Assembly: GCA_023395575.1 (NCBI GenBank)
Contig: JAEWZA010000216.1
Location: 1-11,514 of the forward strand
DNA from: Bacillota bacterium
GTDB taxonomy: Bacteria > Bacillota > Clostridia > Acetivibrionales > DSM-1351
Length of the DNA: 11,514 bases
Direction of reading: 5' to 3'
Positions 1-8,341 of the stretch are shown in pieces; position 1 is the first letter of the stretch, and every line of letters starts with the position of its first letter. The position numbers were made by a program, and so were the translations under genes. The notes below the pieces were generated by a model. It saw only the letters and a list, made by a program, of their open reading frames with translations. It did no database searches and was not told where the DNA came from.

Positions 1-11
1 GGAGGATACAA

Positions 12-1127
12 ATGAAGGATTCACGTGTAGAAACACTCGCTGCCAATTTAATAAATTACTCCTGTGAGTTAAAAGCTGGGGAGAAGATACTGATTGAGAA
101 TGTAGGTAACGAAATGCCTTTATCGAGGGCGCTAATTCGTGAGGCATATAAAGTTGGTGCTATACCATATTTGACAGTCAAAAATCCAGAACTAGACCGT
201 GTTATTCTTGAACAGTGCACAGAGGAACAAATGAAGGATATGGCTCGATATGAACTAGCTCGTATGAAGGATATGGATGCATATATTGGTATACGTTCTG
301 GTGACAATGTTAGTGAAAAGGCCTCTGTACCAGCTGATAAAATGAAGCTGTATATGTCTCTTTTTTCAAAGCCTGTTCATTCTGAGGAGCGTGTAAACAA
401 TACAAAATGGTGTGTTATGAGATACCCAACGCATTCAATGGCACAGCTGGCGAATATGCCGACAGAATACTTTGAGGATTTCTATTTTGACGTTTGTAAT
501 CTAGACTACAAGAAAATGTCTGTCTCTATGAACCCCCTTGTTAAATTAATGGAAGCAACAGATAAGGTTAGAATTACAGGGAAGGGTACAGATTTGAGCT
601 TCTCTATAAAAGGTCTACCAGCAATAAAGTGTGACGGTAAAATGAATATTCCTGATGGAGAGGTATTTACAGCTCCAGTTAAGGAGTCAGTAAACGGTAC
701 TATAACATATAACTGCCCGGCTGTTTATCAGGGTGTTACATTTGAGAACATTTGCCTTGAATTTAAGGACGGTAAAATAATCAAAGCAACCTCAAATGAT
801 ACCCAGCGCATTAATGAGATATTTGACACAGACGAGGGCGCTAGATATGTTGGAGAATTTGCAATTGGGGTAAATCCATATATTGAAAATCCAATGAAGG
901 ATACATTATTTGACGAGAAAATCAAAGGTAGCCTACATTTTACACCAGGCAGCTGTTATGACGAATGCCCAAATGGAAATAAATCCTCTATTCACTGGGA
1001 TTTGGTATTTATTCAAAGACCTGAATATGGTGGCGGAGAGATATGGTTTGATGATATACTTATCAGAAAAGACGGTTTATTTGTTTTAGAAGAACTAAAA
1101 TGTTTAAATCCTGAGAATTTAAAGTAA
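12..1127 (+). CDS. M29-family metallo-aminopeptidase (AmpS/PepS-like)
   Basis: Cytoplasmic aminopeptidase that removes N-terminal residues from peptides with a two-metal centre. The 371-residue product shows the M29 layout: an N-terminal alpha/beta domain (about 1-180), then the catalytic half with the expected ligands in order. These are Glu217 in GEVFTAP, Glu282 in VGEFAIG, His309 in SLHF, Tyr316, and the His328/Asp330 pair in IHWDL. The family assignment rests on these motifs and their order. The protein is shorter than the roughly 410-residue staphylococcal and Thermus enzymes; the loop between His309 and His328 is short. The start is supported by a GGAGG ribosome site at 1-5, six bases before ATG. 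The promoter lies outside the window, and the next gene is 153 bp downstream. Substrate preference cannot be read from the sequence. Close relatives are named ampS or pepS. Confidence 0.92.
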   Translation: MKDSRVETLAANLINYSCELKAGEKILIENVGNEMPLSRALIREAYKVGAIPYLTVKNPELDRVILEQCTEEQMKDMARYELARMKDMDAYIGIRSGDNVSEKASVPADKMKLYMSLFSKPVHSEERVNNTKWCVMRYPTHSMAQLANMPTEYFEDFYFDVCNLDYKKMSVSMNPLVKLMEATDKVRITGKGTDLSFSIKGLPAIKCDGKMNIPDGEVFTAPVKESVNGTITYNCPAVYQGVTFENICLEFKDGKIIKATSNDTQRINEIFDTDEGARYVGEFAIGVNPYIENPMKDTLFDEKIKGSLHFTPGSCYDECPNGNKSSIHWDLVFIQRPEYGGGEIWFDDILIRKDGLFVLEELKCLNPENLK

Positions 1128-1161
1128 TTACTCAGCTTTTCCATACAAAAAGTCTAACGGC

Positions 1162-1230
1162 GTTCAAACTTATCAATGGTGTTGCCGAAATAATTGCTCC
1201 ATTGATAAGTTGAACATCTATAATTCAACT
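1162..1230 (+). other. Long stem-loop with a competing downstream hairpin in the 1128-1280 gap
   Basis: Positions 1162-1179 and 1199-1215 form a 17-bp stem with a single bulged A and a 19-base loop. The right arm also contains AGTTGAA (1208-1214), which can instead pair with TTCAACT (1224-1230) to form a second, mutually exclusive 7-bp hairpin. No U-tract follows on the + strand, so this is not a standard intrinsic terminator for the aminopeptidase gene. It could be a 3' processing or stability element, or a switch in the leader of the next gene. Seen directly as inverted repeats; the role is inference. Confidence 0.55.
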
Positions 1231-1280
1231 GGAATGTTGATTTATAAATATGAATATTTGTTTTATAGGGGTTCGAATCT

Positions 1281-3143
1281 GTGGATATTAAAAAGTTGTT
1301 TTCAAAAAATTTATATGTAAAAGTCTTGTTCTTTACAATACCTCTAATTTCTTTGCTTACTATTGAATTTGCAACCAGAGGTAATTTAACTAGTATCTTT
1401 GAATGGATAATAAGGTCACCTTTACAATTTACTCTTTCATTAGCCTTGCTATATGCTATTTATATAGTTATATGTGTGATTTCTAAGCGTGCAGGGGTTG
1501 CAGCTCTTTTTTATTCAGCTTTGTGTATACTTATAGCTGCCATTGTGGGAAGCAAAAGAGAAATACTAGGAGTGCCTTTAATGCCATGGGATATAATGAG
1601 TAGCTTAAATGTGGCAGGTCTTATTGGAAGCATGAATTTAGCTCAGTTTAAGTTTTTGTATAATTGGATTTTTATTTTATCTCTTATAATTATTATTGCT
1701 ATTCTTCTTGTAATTTTCATTTATCAAAGAGCAGTATTTAATTTTACTAAGAAATCAAGGATAATAGCCTCTATACTAAGCGGAGTAATAATTGTAGTGG
1801 TATTTATAACGCTACCTAAAGCTAGTATCGAGGACTCCCCTACAACTATTTGTGAAGAAAATGGATATATTAGAGGCTTTATTGTCAATGCACAGCTATG
1901 GGCAGATATGGATGAGGACAGCACAGAGCTAGTTTATAACGATAATTATAAGTATAAATTTACAGCTGGTGAGGCAACAACTAATATAAAGCCAAATGTT
2001 ATTTTTATAATGAGTGAAGCCTTCTGGGATGCAACTTTATTGCCTAATGTTGTTTTTTCTGAAGACCCAATACCAAATTTTCATGACCTTCAGAAAACAG
2101 CTATCAGCGGCGAAATGGTCTCACCTACATATGGTGGACTAACCTGCAATGTTGAGTTTGAGATAATGACTGGCTTATCGCTTAAATATTTGCCTTACCA
2201 AACAACAGCATATACTACAAGTATTAATAGGGACATTCCTGCTATGCCATCCTACTTTAAAGAGCTTGGATATCAAACCATTGCTGTTCATCCATATGAA
2301 AAGTCCTTTTTTAAACGTAACGCAATATATCCAATGCTTGGTATAGACAGATTTGTTACACAGTCAGATATGCCAGATGCCAAAATAAAAGGAGAGTATA
2401 TTTCTGATGACACCTTTGCGGACTACATTATCTCAGAGTATGAGAAGGCTGAAAAACCAGTTTTTATGTATAATATTTCTATGCAAAATCACTGGCCATA
2501 TACTACTGAAAATTATTACAAGGATAATATGTTTCAAATTCAAACCAGTAAAAACCTAGACGAGGAAAGTATAACTGCTTTACAAAACTATGCACAGGGA
2601 ATAAGTGATGCAGACAGAAGTTTAAAGAAAGTAATAGATTATTTTACAAATGTAAAAGAGCCAACTGTTGTAATATTTTTAGGTGACCATTTACCAGCAC
2701 TGACAGATCAGCTTGGAGTATATAAGAAACTTGGTTTTATTGATAAATCTGTTAATGATGCTGACCTATTTAAGGGCACTGAAGGCAAAAATATAGAAAA
2801 TAGGAATATGTTGATAGATAATCAGAGGATATTAAAAACTCCTTATCTAATTTGGTTTAATTACAAAACAGCTACTGAAAAAGGGAGAACACTCAGCTCA
2901 AATTTTATGGGTGCATACGTTATGTCCCAAATAGGCATGAAAATACCACCTTTTTATAATTTTTTGCTGGATTACTCCAAAAAAGTACCTGTAAACAGAC
3001 ATTTTCTTTCAGTTCTTAGTAATGGTATTTCCTATAAGAATACACCTTCCAAATATAATGATTATGAATATACCTATGAGAAGGTTCAAAAAGATATATT
3101 ATACGGGGACCAAAAGGATAAGGAGTTGTTTTTTGCAAAATAA
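1281..3143 (+). CDS. LtaS-type phosphoglycerol transferase (sulfatase-fold membrane enzyme)
   Basis: Membrane enzyme of the lipoteichoic acid synthase family, which transfers glycerol-phosphate from phosphatidylglycerol to a growing polymer or glycolipid on the outer face of the membrane. The N-terminal ~180 residues hold about five hydrophobic segments (near 12-28, 50-68, 72-90, 127-148, 162-178). The rest is the extracellular sulfatase-fold domain. Catalytic residues align with S. aureus LtaS: metal ligand Glu246 in IMSEAFWD, nucleophile Thr288 in YGGLTCN, His404 in MQNHWPY, and Asp469-His470 in FLGDHLP. The length of 620 residues is normal. The start is GTG, with AGGGG at 1267-1271 nine bases upstream. 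The gene may make LTA itself or act as a primase or as a related transferase; the sequence alone does not decide. It converges on the helicase gene with a 4-bp gap. Confidence 0.9.
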   Translation: MDIKKLFSKNLYVKVLFFTIPLISLLTIEFATRGNLTSIFEWIIRSPLQFTLSLALLYAIYIVICVISKRAGVAALFYSALCILIAAIVGSKREILGVPLMPWDIMSSLNVAGLIGSMNLAQFKFLYNWIFILSLIIIIAILLVIFIYQRAVFNFTKKSRIIASILSGVIIVVVFITLPKASIEDSPTTICEENGYIRGFIVNAQLWADMDEDSTELVYNDNYKYKFTAGEATTNIKPNVIFIMSEAFWDATLLPNVVFSEDPIPNFHDLQKTAISGEMVSPTYGGLTCNVEFEIMTGLSLKYLPYQTTAYTTSINRDIPAMPSYFKELGYQTIAVHPYEKSFFKRNAIYPMLGIDRFVTQSDMPDAKIKGEYISDDTFADYIISEYEKAEKPVFMYNISMQNHWPYTTENYYKDNMFQIQTSKNLDEESITALQNYAQGISDADRSLKKVIDYFTNVKEPTVVIFLGDHLPALTDQLGVYKKLGFIDKSVNDADLFKGTEGKNIENRNMLIDNQRILKTPYLIWFNYKTATEKGRTLSSNFMGAYVMSQIGMKIPPFYNFLLDYSKKVPVNRHFLSVLSNGISYKNTPSKYNDYEYTYEKVQKDILYGDQKDKELFFAK

Positions 3144-3147
3144 ATGA

Positions 3148-6100
3148 CTACATTTCAAACAACTCCATCAATTCTTGCTGGTTCATTTTAGTAATTAAAG
3201 TTTCACCAGACTGTATAACTGCGTTAACTAACTGTTTTTTTCTATTCTTTAAGTTTATTATCTTTTCCTCGATTGTACCATGTGTAACTAATTTCATCAC
3301 ATGGACTGTTTTGGTTTGTCCTATTCTATAGGCTCTGTCCGTAGCCTGGTCTTCTACAGCAGGATTCCACCAAGGATCATAATGAATGACAGTATCAGCC
3401 CCGGTTAGGTTTAAGCCTGTCCCACCAGACTTGAGGGAAAGCAAAAATATCTTACCTTCACCATTGTTAAAGCCTCGAACTAACCGAATTCTTTCTTCAG
3501 CTGGGGTAGAGCCATCTAAATAAAGATAATCGATTTGGGACTCAATGAGCCATTCCTTAATAATTGCCAGCATGGAAGTAAACTGGGAAAATAAAAGTAT
3601 TCTATGACCAGCCATGAGAGCATCTTCTACAACCTCTTTTAGGAGAAGAAGCTTACCACTGTCGCCTTCATAATCATCTATAAAAAGAGAAGGATGGCAA
3701 CACAGCTGTCTAAGTCTTGTAAGTACTGAAAGTATTTTCATTTGGCTTCTTTCAAAGCCTTTTTCGTGTATTTCTTTGAATAAGTCTCCTTTAGCCTGTT
3801 CTAAATAAGCTACATATAGCTTTTTCTGTTCATCTGTAAGCTCTGCCTCTATTACATGTTCGATTTTTTCAGGCAATTCCTTTAGAACATCCTGCTTGAG
3901 TCTCCTTAAAATAAAGGGTTTAAGTAGTTTGCTCAAACTTGATAATGCAGAGGTATCACCTTTAGAAATAGGCCCTTCGTACTTTTCGACGAATTTAGAA
4001 TGTGAATGCATGTAACCAGGAAGAATAAAATCAAATACCGACCATAGTTCTGTAAGATTATTTTCCATTGGGGTACCGGTTAAAGCCAGCCTATGATTTG
4101 AAATAAGCTGCTTTACTGCCTTTGCCGCCTGAGATGCCGGATTTTTAATATGCTGAGCTTCATCAAGAATACAGTATCTAAAAGTAAAATTCTTATAGCT
4201 ATCAATATCCCTTCTAATAAGAGCATATGAGGTAACAAGTATATCTGAATTAAGTGCTGATTTAATCAGGTTTTCCCGTTCAGCTTTATTACCAACAATA
4301 GCTGTAATGGTCAATTCAGGTGCAAATTTATGAACCTCAGAACACCAATTATAAATCAAAGAAGTAGGTACAACAACAACAGAGCTACAGCTGCCGGAAG
4401 CTTGCCTTTCATACTGGAGCAACGTAATAACTTGGAGAGTTTTACCTAACCCCATATCATCTGCTAATATTCCTCCAAGACCGTAAACAGAAAGGGTTTT
4501 GAGCCATTTAAAACCGAGCTTCTGATAGTCTCTTAATGTTCCTTTAATTGTGGAGGGTACCTTATATTCTGTTTCTGTAGGTTCTTGTATATCATGTAGT
4601 AAAGTTTTCAATGCATTATTGCGTTCAAAAAACTTCATACCGCTTTCTTTAAGCATACTATCTATATAAAGTGCTCGATATTTAGGCAGTTGAATCATGT
4701 CATTCTGAATATCAGAATAATTTAAGTCAAGATTATCTAATATTTCAGCCATGTTCATCAATTCGTCAGAATCTAACGGCAAGAAGGCGCCATCCTTTAA
4801 TCTGTAATACTTCTTTTTTTGCTTGATGCTATCAAATACAGCGGCTAACTCGTCCTTTTGTACGCCATCAATATTAAAACTAAACTCTAGAAAATCATTT
4901 AAGCTATTAAGTCGTAAACTACCTGAAAATGATAGAGTTTTTCTAAAGCTCATGGCTTTGAAGCTTTCTGAATAAAATACCTGTGAATTTTCCTGTAATT
5001 TAGGTATTACATAGTTTACAAAATCAAATATTTTTTCTTCTTCATCTAGATAAATTCTGTTTCCACTTACTTTGAAATCTGTCTCAGCGAGGATATCAAG
5101 AATAAGACCTTCTTTTTCCATATTTCTTATAAGTATTTTATCAGAAGCTGATTGACCACCACTAGCAGAGAAGGGATTAATATTCCTTTCTCCGTACTTA
5201 AATTTAACGTCAGCAGTTATAATATATTCATATCTATCAAGGTATATTTCAGGCTCAAATTCATGGCGCTCAACTATTGCTTGTAGCTCCGCATCAATAG
5301 ATACCTGCCCTATCTTTTCCACAAAGGGCAAGATTTCTGCAAAAAATCGTTCTTTATCCTGATTCATAAAGGCTATTTTATTTAACTTTTGAATAGAAAT
5401 ATACTGAAAAAAGGGTTTAAAATACTCTTGCTGGGTCCTTGAAACTTTACAAATTATATCCTTATACAAAAAGTACTCATAATCAGAAGTAATAGAATGT
5501 AAAGGGTGTTTTGTGTCTATACTAAGTTCAACTGCAGCTCTATTTTTCGTCAGCATAAAATCTATAGGGATATCCTGTTCAACGATACTAACATTATCCA
5601 GTTTCTGCTCATTAACAATAACATTGAAAGAGGTATGTTTTAGTAATTGTAGTACATGTTTCAGTGCTGCTTCAGATAAAAATATCTCTTTATCTTTTAG
5701 AATGGATTGCTTTTTTATATTTCCAGTCATGTAATCAATTAAATTTTCGTTTTGCCATATTTCCTGAATATAAGAAATTATAGGCTTATCGGTTTCTTTA
5801 AATTCATGTATTGCAGGATCAAAAGAAAAACCTTTGCCGTAGACTAGTTCTTTATTGTGGGTAATACATTCCAGTAGCTCGCCTATATTTCTTACGATAT
5901 AAAGGCGGTCAAAGCCTATTCGTATTGTTAATGTTGCAGAGGGGCCTCGTTTAGTTAAATGAGACTTAGGCTTAAACAACTCCAAAGTAAATTCAAGATT
6001 AACTTTGGCTTTAGCTAAACTGGCTCTTGCTTGAAAGAAATCAAAAATTTCTTTAATAGCTTTTTTTTGATTTGCAGAATTAAAGAACCCTTGCTCATCC

Positions 6101-6381
6101 TTTTCATTTATGAGAAATAATACCGATATAATATGCTTACAGCAACTATTTGAATCGGAAAAATCACGACAGGTACAAGAGTAATCTTTTAGATTACCAT
6201 TTTTATCAAACTGTACTTGTACATTATAAGGGCGAGTTCCTAGAACTGACGCATCAAATAAATACATGTCTTCATTGTAGGATACAGAACGTATTCTTTT
6301 AGTTTTATAGTAATCAAAGCCCTTATTAATTCGCATAGGCGTTGACAAATAATATATACTATCTTTAGAAATATGAAACAT
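3148..6381 (-). CDS. SWIM zinc-finger SNF2-family helicase/ATPase
   Basis: Large (1077 residues) bacterial Swi2/Snf2-type ATPase that translocates on double-stranded DNA; its cellular role is poorly defined. Near the N-terminus is a SWIM zinc finger, CxC...CxH (Cys69, Cys71, Cys81, His83). Residues about 100-600 match the layout of the bacterial SNF2-associated region. The helicase core follows: motif I DDMGLGKT (641-648), motif II DEAQ (740-743), motif III LALTGTP (765-771), then in the second RecA lobe FSQFT (931-935), SLKSGGTGLNLTGAD (982-996) and motif VI QATDRAYRIGQ (1012-1022). All motifs are intact. ATG at 6381 follows AGGAG (6388-6392) with six bases between. The stop codon lies 4 bp from that of the convergent LtaS-type gene, so the two transcripts probably overlap. 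Upstream is the structured RNA region. Confidence 0.94.
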   Translation of the reverse strand: MFHISKDSIYYLSTPMRINKGFDYYKTKRIRSVSYNEDMYLFDASVLGTRPYNVQVQFDKNGNLKDYSCTCRDFSDSNSCCKHIISVLFLINEKDEQGFFNSANQKKAIKEIFDFFQARASLAKAKVNLEFTLELFKPKSHLTKRGPSATLTIRIGFDRLYIVRNIGELLECITHNKELVYGKGFSFDPAIHEFKETDKPIISYIQEIWQNENLIDYMTGNIKKQSILKDKEIFLSEAALKHVLQLLKHTSFNVIVNEQKLDNVSIVEQDIPIDFMLTKNRAAVELSIDTKHPLHSITSDYEYFLYKDIICKVSRTQQEYFKPFFQYISIQKLNKIAFMNQDKERFFAEILPFVEKIGQVSIDAELQAIVERHEFEPEIYLDRYEYIITADVKFKYGERNINPFSASGGQSASDKILIRNMEKEGLILDILAETDFKVSGNRIYLDEEEKIFDFVNYVIPKLQENSQVFYSESFKAMSFRKTLSFSGSLRLNSLNDFLEFSFNIDGVQKDELAAVFDSIKQKKKYYRLKDGAFLPLDSDELMNMAEILDNLDLNYSDIQNDMIQLPKYRALYIDSMLKESGMKFFERNNALKTLLHDIQEPTETEYKVPSTIKGTLRDYQKLGFKWLKTLSVYGLGGILADDMGLGKTLQVITLLQYERQASGSCSSVVVVPTSLIYNWCSEVHKFAPELTITAIVGNKAERENLIKSALNSDILVTSYALIRRDIDSYKNFTFRYCILDEAQHIKNPASQAAKAVKQLISNHRLALTGTPMENNLTELWSVFDFILPGYMHSHSKFVEKYEGPISKGDTSALSSLSKLLKPFILRRLKQDVLKELPEKIEHVIEAELTDEQKKLYVAYLEQAKGDLFKEIHEKGFERSQMKILSVLTRLRQLCCHPSLFIDDYEGDSGKLLLLKEVVEDALMAGHRILLFSQFTSMLAIIKEWLIESQIDYLYLDGSTPAEERIRLVRGFNNGEGKIFLLSLKSGGTGLNLTGADTVIHYDPWWNPAVEDQATDRAYRIGQTKTVHVMKLVTHGTIEEKIINLKNRKKQLVNAVIQSGETLITKMNQQELMELFEM

Positions 6382-6440
6382 TTGTTACTCCTGATTGTTA
6401 TAATAAAAAGCAGTAATTGTACATTTTAGACTATCCTTTT

Positions 6441-6446
6441 ATTATA
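6441..6446 (-). promoter_or_regulatory. Candidate -10 element for the SNF2 helicase gene
   Basis: A perfect TATAAT on the minus strand in the context TTGGTTATAAT, about 50 bases upstream of the helicase ribosome site. No good -35 hexamer is found at 16-18 bp, so the call rests on the -10 element only. Confidence 0.35.
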
Positions 6447-6481
6447 ACCAATTTCCAAAGTAAAGTATATTTTTATTTGCA

Positions 6482-6667
6482 AAAATCGCTGCTTCATAAA
6501 TTCCCTGACCCGATATAATGAGGCAAGAAAATGTCCCAAACTTCTATGAGTTGTGGGTATCCGCTTTAGCTTTTCAGGCGGAAAGAACATCTCCCGCCTC
6601 ATTTACACGTCTCTGATGCAATGAAATTTTCCTGCAATCGAAAAATTCCATTTTGTATCAAGACGTT
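6482..6667 (-). ncRNA. Structured non-coding RNA, family not certain (raiA-type is a candidate)
   Basis: The 370-bp gap 6382-6751 has no plausible gene but folds strongly when read on the minus strand. Domain 1 (6666 to 6607) is a hairpin with three stacked helices: ACGUCU/AGACGU, UGAU/AUCA, and a 13-bp stem (6640-6652 with 6620-6632) around a 7-base loop. Domain 2 is closed by 6585-6600 pairing with 6520-6536 (about 16 bp, one bulge) and encloses two smaller hairpins (UCCGC/GCGGA, and AACU/AGUU within a CCCA...UGGG pair). Many closing pairs are G-U on the minus strand and would be A-C mismatches on the + strand, which fixes the direction. The P2 loop CCUGA can pair with UCAGG at 6508-6504 as a pseudoknot. 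Boundaries are approximate; I see no clear promoter or terminator. The pseudoknotted, multi-stem layout of about 190 nt in a clostridial-looking genome makes raiA-type RNA a candidate, but I cannot confirm the family. Confidence 0.65.
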
Positions 6668-6751
6668 ATAATGCATTTACATAATTAAAACCAGCTAATA
6701 AATGACGCAAGCTATATCTTGAAACAGAGTATATATCTTATATGGATAATA

Positions 6752-8101
6752 CTATGCCATTTTAGCAATGGATGGCTGAGAACTAGCCTTTACCTGAAGA
6801 GCAATCAAAAACTCTGTTACATCTTCAGTGCTATTTATCGTAATACTCCCGCCAGATTGCTCTATTGCCGAAAGAACGATACTTAGCCCAAAGCCTCTCT
6901 TTTTTGTAGAATTATCTTTTGTTGAATAGCCTGCGGTAAATATTTTTTTTCTATCAGCTTCCGTAATCATAGGTCCATTATTTGAGATTGATATGTAGTA
7001 AGTATTTCTATCTACATAAGTTTGGACATTAATAAATTTTTTTTCTCTTTCAACCGAAGCAATTGACTCAAAAGCATTTTCTATAATATTTGAAAAGATT
7101 GTGACAGCTATTTCTTCAGAGATATTCGCAATTGATAATGGTGTTGCAAAATCAACAATAATATCCACTCCCTTTTGAATTGCATTATTATACTTAACAT
7201 TAATTATTGCATCAACATAATCATTTCCAGAATATATTGCTATATTTCGTGTTTCCTTATTATTTGCATAATTATTGATATATGATTTAATTTTTTCACT
7301 TAAATCAGGTTTGTTTAGAGTACATAAGCCATATATGGTATTTAAATGATTTTTGTACTCATGGCGTTCTTTTGCCACCATTTCGTTAAATGCAATTAAC
7401 TGTTTTACATTTTCCTTTTCTAACTTACTGGCAAATTCGAGCATTTCAAGCCTAGAAAATTCACGAAACATTAAAATAACTCCAACTATGAGGACTGCAT
7501 ATATCATAAATGAACAAATATTGAACAATATAAGTTTGTCAGGGTCACCTGATACAAATACATTTAAACTTATTAATAGTAATAATGCAGAGGATACAAG
7601 TATTAATATTGGTTCAAATTTTGAACGATTATAATCCTTGTCAATGAGAAAGCTTATACGTATATTTTTTTTATATAGAATAAATGCAGCAACAGACTCA
7701 ATAGTTTTAGCGGCAATTGAACCTATAAGAAGACTATATCCACCGGATATGGCTTCATCCATAGGTATTTCAAATACAATAGTATAGATTGCCATAATGG
7801 ATAATTCAACAAATGAAAAAAATATAATGGTTAGAAAGTGTTTTATTAAGCTTTTTAAAAATGAGCCATTAAATATGTAATTTAAAATGACTGCGGTGAG
7901 TACCACATGAGGTAATATCTGTAAGCCTGCTGGAAAAAGGCTAGACAAGAATAATGAACAAATGGTATAAATAACTACAAATATAACTACCTTATTTAAA
8001 TGCTTAAATAAAAAATCTCTCCGATCTGAAAATGTCATAAAAGCTATAATAAATATAAAACCTTCTAGTGCAGTGAAAAAAATATTACTAACCTCGTACA
8101 C
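6752..8101 (-). CDS. agrC: AgrC-type membrane sensor histidine kinase (HPK10/GHKL)
   Basis: Sensor kinase expected to detect the processed Agr-type peptide at the membrane and autophosphorylate. The N-terminal ~212 residues contain six or seven hydrophobic segments, typical of AgrC-class polytopic sensors. A short linker leads to the phospho-acceptor motif ERHEYKNHL, with His247 as the likely site. The ATP-binding GHKL domain follows: N-box NIIENAFES (338-346), G1 SNNGP (373-377), and G2 GFGLSIV (403-409). The length of 449 residues is normal. The start is GTG at 8101 with AGGAG at 8109-8113 seven bases upstream. It is the last gene of the Agr-like locus, and no response regulator follows it in the window. 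Only 28 bp separate its start from the upstream terminator, so it may be expressed by read-through. The family is secure; the pairing with these peptides is inferred from position. Confidence 0.9.
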   Translation of the reverse strand: MYEVSNIFFTALEGFIFIIAFMTFSDRRDFLFKHLNKVVIFVVIYTICSLFLSSLFPAGLQILPHVVLTAVILNYIFNGSFLKSLIKHFLTIIFFSFVELSIMAIYTIVFEIPMDEAISGGYSLLIGSIAAKTIESVAAFILYKKNIRISFLIDKDYNRSKFEPILILVSSALLLLISLNVFVSGDPDKLILFNICSFMIYAVLIVGVILMFREFSRLEMLEFASKLEKENVKQLIAFNEMVAKERHEYKNHLNTIYGLCTLNKPDLSEKIKSYINNYANNKETRNIAIYSGNDYVDAIINVKYNNAIQKGVDIIVDFATPLSIANISEEIAVTIFSNIIENAFESIASVEREKKFINVQTYVDRNTYYISISNNGPMITEADRKKIFTAGYSTKDNSTKKRGFGLSIVLSAIEQSGGSITINSTEDVTEFLIALQVKASSQPSIAKMA

Positions 8102-8129
8102 TCAAACTCTCCTCTCAAAAAAGGCCACA

Positions 8130-8181
8130 AAAAAACCCATATATACTATATACTAACTGTACATGTATATATGAGTTTTTT
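8130..8181 (-). terminator. Intrinsic terminator between the second agrD-like gene and agrC
   Basis: Positions 8165-8181 and 8130-8146 form a 17-bp stem read on the minus strand, with one G-U pair that would be a mismatch on the + strand, and an 18-base loop. The 3' arm ends in a run of seven U. It begins 24 bases after the peptide gene's stop codon. The stem is AU-rich, so leaky termination is plausible. The loop side carries TACATGTA, which is also present in the terminator at 8500-8557. Confidence 0.75.
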
Positions 8182-8205
8182 CAAGTAGTATTAAAAAAAA
8201 AAGTA

Positions 8206-8310
8206 CTATTCTTTTGGTTCAAAAAAGCCAAAAGTTTTAGTTGATCCCGCTGCAAGCTTAGCAATTAGTAAAGAACCCATCCCGATTGATTTTAACAAAT
8301 GTTTTTTCAA
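8206..8310 (-). CDS. agrD: AgrD-like autoinducing peptide precursor, copy nearer the kinase (34 aa, no cysteine)
   Basis: A 34-residue precursor found by direct reading. It starts at TTG (8310) with AGGAGGG at 8317-8323, six bases upstream, and stops at TAG. The N-terminal half is a cationic amphipathic leader (MKKHLLKSIGMG), as in AgrD. The core and tail read AAGSTKTFGFFEPKE. The Glu-Pro-Lys tail after an aromatic residue is the usual AgrB cleavage context. No cysteine is present. By alignment with its paralogue, the ring position is Thr26, giving a candidate five-residue ring TFGFF cut after Phe30. Ser23 is an alternative nucleophile for an eight-residue ring (STKTFGFF). The C-terminal tail is only four residues. 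The gene has its own promoter and terminator. Its identity as an Agr-type precursor rests on the leader, the tail and the adjacent agrB and kinase; the ring chemistry is inference. Confidence 0.85.
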   Translation of the reverse strand: MKKHLLKSIGMGSLLIAKLAAGSTKTFGFFEPKE

Positions 8311-8341
8311 TAGAAACCCTCCTTTACAATTATTTAACATA

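Noticed and set aside
1267..1281. tRNA T-loop-like sequence GGTTCGAATC just before the LtaS-type start, as in a tRNA remnant or attachment site.
   Set aside because: The flanks do not form a T-stem, and no other tRNA arms are present; the same bases serve as the ribosome site region.
6486..6510. Signal-recognition-particle-like segment on the minus strand: GTCAGG and AAGCAGC separated by nine bases, as in the SRP RNA domain IV.
   Set aside because: The nine bases between do not form the required hairpin or GGAA-type tetraloop, and the surrounding folds do not match an SRP RNA. Probably coincidence within another RNA.
7353..7634. Open frame on the + strand inside the kinase gene (93 codons).
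   Set aside because: Antisense to a well-supported kinase coding sequence, with no ribosome site or recognisable protein features.
8147..8164. AgrA-box-like ACAGTTAGT on the minus strand in the terminator loop.
   Set aside because: No second copy at the spacing expected for a LytTR direct repeat, and the position is downstream of the peptide gene, not upstream of a promoter.
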